From Neobacillus sp. PS3-40 (GTDB taxonomy: Bacteria > Bacillota > Bacilli > Bacillales > Cytobacillaceae): a stretch of 64,000 nucleotides of DNA. The stretch spans positions 1,240,001 through 1,304,000 of the forward strand of contig NZ_CP133266.1 of assembly GCF_030915485.1 (NCBI RefSeq), given 5' to 3'. A program made the position numbers and the translations under genes. The notes below the pieces were generated by a model that was not told the DNA's origin, did no database searches, and saw nothing but the letters and a program-made list of their open reading frames with translations. This document shows positions 59,869 through 64,000 of this stretch, in pieces. Positions within the stretch are counted from its first letter, which is position 1; every line of letters begins with the position of its first letter.

Positions 59869-59972
59869 TAAAGAAAACTTGCCGATTGGCAAGCCTCTAA
59901 GGGCAATGATTAGGTGTAATTGCCCTTAGGGGCTAGCAGAATTTATGGATATAAATTCTGATTAGCTTAAAA
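59869..59972 (+). repeat. Dispersed ~103-bp structured repeat, copy G
   Basis: The left hairpin reads CTTGCC-gatt-GGCAAG, a paired change from CTCGCC/GGCGAG. The centre forms a perfect CTAAGGGCAAT/ATTGCCCTTAG stem, stronger than in other copies. The right hairpin AGAATTTAT-ggat-ATAAATTCT is intact. The right edge AGCTTAAAAA supplies the gerM stop codon. Confidence 0.9.
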
Positions 59973-61019
59973 ACTACCTGTATTCACTTTTTCCGGTCTT
60001 GTTACTGGCTCCGTTATTTTTTTACCTTTTTCATTCAATAATTCTGCTTTCCCTTTGACCAAAACTGCCACTTGTTCGATACCCTTTTGCTCCGTTAATG
60101 AAAGCACTAGGGAATCTAATAAATGCTGTGAAATCACTTTTTCCTCAAAGCTACCAAAGACATTTTCGTTAAAGTTCAATGTCACTTTCCCATTTTCAAC
60201 TTTTGGCGCTTCAAGAAGTTTTACATCTGGCATAAAGTCAGTTACAAGATTTGAAGCTTGGTTAGGCCCTTTTACAAGTTCTTCTACTACCGCAGTGACA
60301 TTATCTTTTTCATTATTACTAACCCTGCGCGTCACCGGAACATAATAGTAGGAGCCTTCCTCCCCACCTATATAATAAACAGTTAGTGGTTTTGTATTGG
60401 TAATATCCATAACATCAGAAGTATCAAGATTGATTCCGCCTGCTCTTGAAAGATTTTCACTAATCGGGCTTCCTGCAACAGGCATTTTCGTTAATTCCTG
60501 CCCTGTCATTGAAATCTTTACATTTTTAACAGTAGAAAATTGAGTAAGTGTCCAAGTCACAGCTTGGAGAACTTTCATTTCATCTGCTGCTTTATAGTTT
60601 TTAAATTCCTTTGAAAAATCGACCGATGCAACCCCATCTTTAATATTTACTGAAACTTCAGTGCCTGCTGGCAAGACCGCTCTGAAACCATTCGGGAGCA
60701 TTTCAGAAACGGGGCCATCAGCAACTAGGTATTCAAGAGCTTGTGTGGCTACAGGAGCAGTTTTCGGAAGAGGAATTGTTTGTGGGACAACATAGCCATC
60801 TTTATCGATGAGATAAAGTTCCGTTTTAACCGTTTCTTGAACATCAGCCTTTGATGCAGATGCTTCCTTACTTGCCGATATTTTTCCACTTTCTTTTGTA
60901 ATCGTTACATCTTTTGGTGGATCAATTTTCTTTTGAACTTCAAACAACCCACATCCCGACAATAAAACCGATGAGGCAAATACAGCTGAGATAAGGGCTG
61001 CTGTTTTATTTTTATTCAT
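59967..61019 (-). CDS. gerM: Germination/sporulation lipoprotein GerM
   Basis: GerM acts in sporulation and spore germination. The 350-residue protein has a lipoprotein signal with lipobox LLSGC (about 18-24) and two GerM domains (about 70-190 and 215-320, EYLVADGPVSEMLPNGF and EELVKGPNQASNLVTDF). The ATG at 61019 follows GGGAGGG by 7 bp. Its last bases lie in repeat copy G, so the C-terminal end may have been reset by that insertion. It follows racE. Confidence 0.92.
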   Translation of the reverse strand: MNKNKTAALISAVFASSVLLSGCGLFEVQKKIDPPKDVTITKESGKISASKEASASKADVQETVKTELYLIDKDGYVVPQTIPLPKTAPVATQALEYLVADGPVSEMLPNGFRAVLPAGTEVSVNIKDGVASVDFSKEFKNYKAADEMKVLQAVTWTLTQFSTVKNVKISMTGQELTKMPVAGSPISENLSRAGGINLDTSDVMDITNTKPLTVYYIGGEEGSYYYVPVTRRVSNNEKDNVTAVVEELVKGPNQASNLVTDFMPDVKLLEAPKVENGKVTLNFNENVFGSFEEKVISQHLLDSLVLSLTEQKGIEQVAVLVKGKAELLNEKGKKITEPVTRPEKVNTGSF

Positions 61020-61232
61020 ATGAATCCCTCCCAAGACAGTTTGTACTATCATATATACGAGCCTTGGCAGAAATTAGACCGTCTTTAGAAAGAAAAATGA
61101 TATTACATAAAAATTTTTTACTTATTTTAAAGAAACCCTTTAAAAAAATCCCGTGAATTTTTGGTTCATTATTGCTACGTCGGAATCACAGGAATGAACC
61201 CAACGTCATTATCTTCACCAAAAATCAAATAA

Positions 61233-61254
61233 AAAAAGACTCACACAATGTGAG
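61233..61254 (-). terminator. Rho-independent terminator of racE
   Basis: On the minus strand CTCACA-ttg-TGTGAG is followed by TCTTTTTTT, 4 bp past the racE stop. Confidence 0.82.
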
Positions 61255-61257
61255 CCA

Positions 61258-62058
61258 TTAATTTTTTATCTTAATTGTTTTAACATTCTCAACCTGAATA
61301 CCAAGCCATTCTGAAGCTATTTTTGAAAAAATAGTTTTCGATCCTGTCGTATAAAATTCATGAACTGGCACTTCCACGCGCGAACTGAGCATATCATTGT
61401 ATTGTAGTATCGTGCTAATTTCCTCTGCAGTTTCATCGCCTGAACTTATAATATTCACTTCATTCCCCATAAAACTATGGATAAGCGGTTCTAGTAAAGG
61501 ATAGTGAGTACAGCCCAAAATAAGCGTATCTAAATTTTGATCAAGTAAAGGTTTCAACGATTCTTCTACAATCTTTTGGGCAACTACCCCCGAATATTCT
61601 CCACTTTCAACAAGAGGAACAAATTTAGGACATGCATGACTTTTTACAAAAAGTCGGCTATTTAATGAATTCAATGCTCTTTCATAGGCACCGCTTTTCA
61701 CTGTTCCTTCAGTCCCAATAATCCCAACACGATAATTCTTCGTTTTTTTAATGGCAGCCCGCGCTCCGGGATTAATAACCCCTAATACGGGAATCGATAA
61801 TTCCTTTTGAATCTCTTCAAGTACAGCTGCAGTTGCCGTATTACAAGCAATTACGAGCATTTTTATCTCTTTTTTCAATAAAAAAGATGTCATCTCCCAG
61901 GTGAATTTCTTTACTTCTTTACTCGACCTAGGGCCGTAAGGACACCTAGCTGTGTCGCCTAAATAAATAATTCGTTCATTTGGCAGCTGTCTCATAATCT
62001 CCCTCGCAACAGTCAAACCGCCTACTCCAGAATCCATAACACCAATCGGTTGTTTCAC
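61258..62058 (-). CDS. racE: Glutamate racemase
   Basis: The enzyme makes D-glutamate for peptidoglycan. The 266-residue protein has [27 protein letters not shown], the catalytic cysteines in VIACNTATA and LGCTHYPLL, and the final His region. Full length. The order gerE-ysmB-racE-gerM matches B. subtilis. Confidence 0.96.
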   Translation of the reverse strand: MKQPIGVMDSGVGGLTVAREIMRQLPNERIIYLGDTARCPYGPRSSKEVKKFTWEMTSFLLKKEIKMLVIACNTATAAVLEEIQKELSIPVLGVINPGARAAIKKTKNYRVGIIGTEGTVKSGAYERALNSLNSRLFVKSHACPKFVPLVESGEYSGVVAQKIVEESLKPLLDQNLDTLILGCTHYPLLEPLIHSFMGNEVNIISSGDETAEEISTILQYNDMLSSRVEVPVHEFYTTGSKTIFSKIASEWLGIQVENVKTIKIKN

Positions 62059-62068
62059 ACTTCTCGCC

Positions 62069-62533
62069 TCATTCTCCGCGCATTTCTAGATGCAATTTCA
62101 TTAAATTTTCTTGCAAAAGCTGTATTTCTCCTCCAGAGAAATTTTTCAATACTTCCTCTAAATATACTTGTCGCTTTTTAATTACTTCATCAATAATTCT
62201 TTCGCCTTCCTCTAACAAATGAATCCTTACAACCCTCCGGTCATTTTCATCCTTTACTCTCATTAAAAGCTGATTCTTTTCCATTCGATCCACAAGGTCT
62301 GTAGTCGTACTGCATGCTAAATACATTTTACTTGAAAGATCACCAATCGTCATATCTCCATCTTCAAAAAGCCACTGCAATGCTACAAACTGCGGAGGCG
62401 TTATCGTATAATTACTTAATAATTCTCTTCCTTTTTGTTTAATAATACCAGCTATGTAGCGTAATTCCTTTTCAATTATTGCAACCATATCACTATCTAC
62501 TTGTTGCAAATTTTCGTGTTTCATAATATACAC
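62069..62533 (-). CDS. ysmB: MarR-family transcriptional regulator YsmB
   Basis: The 154-residue winged-helix repressor has [39 protein letters not shown] (recognition helix) and the basic wing [12 protein letters not shown]. The ligand and targets are unknown. The start is uncertain: GTG at 62533 lies only 4 bp from AGGAG, while ATG at 62524 lies 13 bp away. It is 10 bp upstream of racE and probably co-transcribed. Confidence 0.9.
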   Translation of the reverse strand: MYIMKHENLQQVDSDMVAIIEKELRYIAGIIKQKGRELLSNYTITPPQFVALQWLFEDGDMTIGDLSSKMYLACSTTTDLVDRMEKNQLLMRVKDENDRRVVRIHLLEEGERIIDEVIKKRQVYLEEVLKNFSGGEIQLLQENLMKLHLEMRGE

Positions 62534-62718
62534 AACACTCCTAGTCTAGGCATTTCATTTAAGCTTATTTTCACCTTTTTTCATTAAAAATTCAAGCTGA
62601 ATGTTGTGTTACTATCAAAAGAGCCAATTATTAGAATCGTAAAGGAAATCTTATTTAGCCATTCAACACGTTTTATTCAATTTCAAAAATCCAATAATAT
62701 TATTCTTACCAACATTAA

Positions 62719-62747
62719 AAGACGCAACCAATAACGCGTTGCATCTT
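62719..62747 (-). terminator. Second hairpin downstream of gerE
   Basis: AAGATGCAAC pairs with GTTGCGTCTT (one mismatch) and is followed by TTAATGTTGG on the minus strand. With the hairpin at 62762-62784 it forms a tandem terminator-like region before ysmB. Confidence 0.6.
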
Positions 62748-62761
62748 AATTAAAATATGAA

Positions 62762-62784
62762 CCGGCCTCCCATAAGGATGCCGG
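62762..62784 (-). terminator. Terminator-like hairpin after gerE
   Basis: GCCGGC and GCCGGT arms with a 14-base loop lie 6 bp past the gerE stop, followed on the minus strand by CATATTTTAATT. The T-run is short, so efficiency is uncertain. Confidence 0.6.
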
Positions 62785-62790
62785 CCATAA

Positions 62791-63015
62791 TTATAGTTCT
62801 AGCTCTCCCATTCGAAGGAGCTCTACAACTGCTTGAGAGCGCCCCTTTACGCCAAGTTTTTGCATGGCATTTGAAATATGATTTCGAACTGTTTTTTCGC
62901 TTATAAATAATTCACTAGCGATTTCTTTAGTTGTTTTGTCTTGTACTAACAATTCGAATACTTCTCTTTCACGTTTGGTGAGTAACGGCTTGTGAGTATA
63001 TTCATTCTCCTTCAA
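62791..63015 (-). CDS. gerE: Spore coat gene regulator GerE (LuxR-type)
   Basis: GerE is a late mother-cell regulator of sigma-K-dependent coat genes. The 74-residue protein is a bare LuxR-type helix-turn-helix ([37 protein letters not shown]). It appears almost identical to B. subtilis GerE. The TTG at 63015 is chosen since GGAGGG lies 9 bp upstream and it yields the usual 74 residues; an ATG at 63078 would add 21 unrelated residues and overlaps the -10 of the sigma-K promoter. Confidence 0.95.
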   Translation of the reverse strand: MKENEYTHKPLLTKREREVFELLVQDKTTKEIASELFISEKTVRNHISNAMQKLGVKGRSQAVVELLRMGELEL

Positions 63016-63077
63016 GTATTGTAACCCTCCTTGCTTTCGCCAGTATGAACCGTGGGTGGGTATATATTTAGTCACCA

Positions 63078-63105
63078 TATCATATGTGAAGATAACTAAA
63101 GGAGT
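63078..63105 (-). promoter_or_regulatory. Probable sigma-K promoter of gerE
   Basis: On the minus strand CATATGATA fits the sigma-K -10 (CATAnnnTA) exactly, with AC about 17 bp upstream at -35. gerE is known to be transcribed by sigma-K. Confidence 0.65.
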
Positions 63106-63147
63106 GAATACATTTCCTTGAAGAGAGCCCTTTAAATAAGTATATTT

Positions 63148-64000
63148 TTAAAACTTATCGTTATAGCCGTTCAGATTTGTTTTATGCCAGTTCCAAGCAG
63201 TTTCAATGATTATCTTCAGATCATTGAACTTCGGTTTCCATCCTAAAACAGATTGAGCTTTTTCAGATGAAGCAATCAGAACAGCAGGATCTCCCGGTCT
63301 TCTTGCACTGATCTTTTCTGGAATTGGGTGTTTGGAAACTTCTCGAACAGTTTGGATTACTTGTTTTACCGAAAACCCAGTCCCATTTCCTAGATTAAAA
63401 ACATCACTAGAATTATTTTTCCTTAAATTCTCGAGCGCAAGAAAGTGAGCATTTGCAAGGTCCATAACATGAATATAGTCACGTACACACGTTCCATCTT
63501 CAGTTGGATAGTCATCGCCAAATATATTAATCGTATCTCTTTGACCAAGAGCAACTTGAATAATAATAGGAATGAGGTGACTTTCAGGATTATGGTCTTC
63601 TCCAATACTACCTTCAGGATGAGCACCTGCTGCATTGAAATAACGGAGAGAAATCGACTTCAAGCCATAGGCTTGATCGCACCACCGGAACATTTTTTCC
63701 ATCGCTAATTTCGTTTCTCCATATGGATTGGTTGGAATCGTCTGATCATGTTCTAAGATTGGTATTTGTTTTGGTTCCCCATAGGTTGCCGCTGTCGATG
63801 AAAACACAATTTTCTTCACTCCATGATCAATCATCGAAGACACAAGCGTATGAGAGGCCATGAGATTATTTTCATAATAAGAGAGTGGTTTTTGAACACT
63901 TTCACCTACTAATGAGCTTGCTGCAAAATGAATAACCGCTTCAATCTCATGCCTTTCAAAAATTGAATCAAGAAAGCTTCGATCTTGCAAGTCACCCTCA
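63148..64000 (-). CDS. galE: UDP-glucose 4-epimerase, N-terminus outside the window
   Basis: GalE interconverts UDP-glucose and UDP-galactose. The frame is open to the right edge, so the NAD-binding Rossmann start is missing. The visible part (about 284 residues) has VIHFAASSLVGESV, the catalytic serine in FSSTAATYGEP, the YxxxK in NPYGETKLAMEK, and the C-terminal RRPGDPAVLIASSEKA. It was probably a full-length short-chain dehydrogenase-type epimerase. It feeds polysaccharide synthesis. It is not the B. subtilis neighbour of gerE, so this junction differs. Confidence 0.95.
   Translation of the reverse strand, partial: EGDLQDRSFLDSIFERHEIEAVIHFAASSLVGESVQKPLSYYENNLMASHTLVSSMIDHGVKKIVFSSTAATYGEPKQIPILEHDQTIPTNPYGETKLAMEKMFRWCDQAYGLKSISLRYFNAAGAHPEGSIGEDHNPESHLIPIIIQVALGQRDTINIFGDDYPTEDGTCVRDYIHVMDLANAHFLALENLRKNNSSDVFNLGNGTGFSVKQVIQTVREVSKHPIPEKISARRPGDPAVLIASSEKAQSVLGWKPKFNDLKIIIETAWNWHKTNLNGYNDKF

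Noticed and set aside
61159-61200. GGTTCATT / AATGAACC inverted pair downstream of racE
   Set aside because: Eight-base arms with a loop of about 25 bases and no T-run; could be chance or a weak hairpin, with the better terminator right next to racE.

Overview
The window is low-GC Firmicute DNA from an endospore-forming member of the Bacillaceae. Most genes lie on the minus strand, in an order largely shared with the Bacillus subtilis nad-phe-obg-min-mre-spoIIB-valS-hem-lon-clpX-tig-racE-gerE chromosome segment. Sporulation genes (spo0B, spoIVFA/FB, spoIIB, ysxE, spoVID, lonB, gerM, gerE) run through it. The exact genus cannot be read from the sequence alone.

Layout, left to right. 1-5.6 kb: start of nadC, nadB, a NiaR operator, a decayed nifS, niaR, then a dead IS1182-type transposase between two inverted GC-rich palindromic repeats, then pheA. 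5.9-9.7 kb: pheB, obg, spo0B, rpmA, prp, rplU and its leader. 9.7-18.9 kb: an RNase E/G gene, spoIVFB/FA, minD, a frameshifted minC, mreDCB, radC, maf. 19.3-20.4 kb: spoIIB. 20.4-34 kb: the accessory core of the window, a thirteen-gene type IV pilus operon followed by a membrane diguanylate cyclase gene, sitting where B. subtilis has only comC between spoIIB and folC. 34-47.5 kb: folC, valS with a valine T-box, a small membrane protein, ysxE, spoVID and the heme operon hemAXCDBL. 47.8-64 kb: ysxD, engB, lonA, lonB, clpX, tig, ysoA, tRNA-Arg, ysnB, rdgB, rph, gerM, racE, ysmB, gerE and the start-truncated galE.

How the parts work together. The pilus operon is transcribed as three minor pilins, a unique membrane protein, a VanW/G5 wall-binding-like protein, PilB, PilT, PilC, a major pilin, prepilin peptidase and PilM-PilN-PilO, and ends at a strong terminator. 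PilB carries an N-terminal MshEN-type domain of the kind known to bind c-di-GMP, and an intact GGEEF diguanylate cyclase lies directly upstream, so a local c-di-GMP control circuit for a Gram-positive pilus is plausible. The major pilin ends in a canonical EF-hand loop.

The other unusual signal is a dispersed structured repeat of about 103 bp, present in seven copies. Each has a 6-bp hairpin at the left end and usually a 9-bp hairpin at the right end. The left stem shows compensatory base changes between copies, and three copies sit exactly against the T-run of a rho-independent terminator. No autonomous mobile element able to move it is visible in the window.
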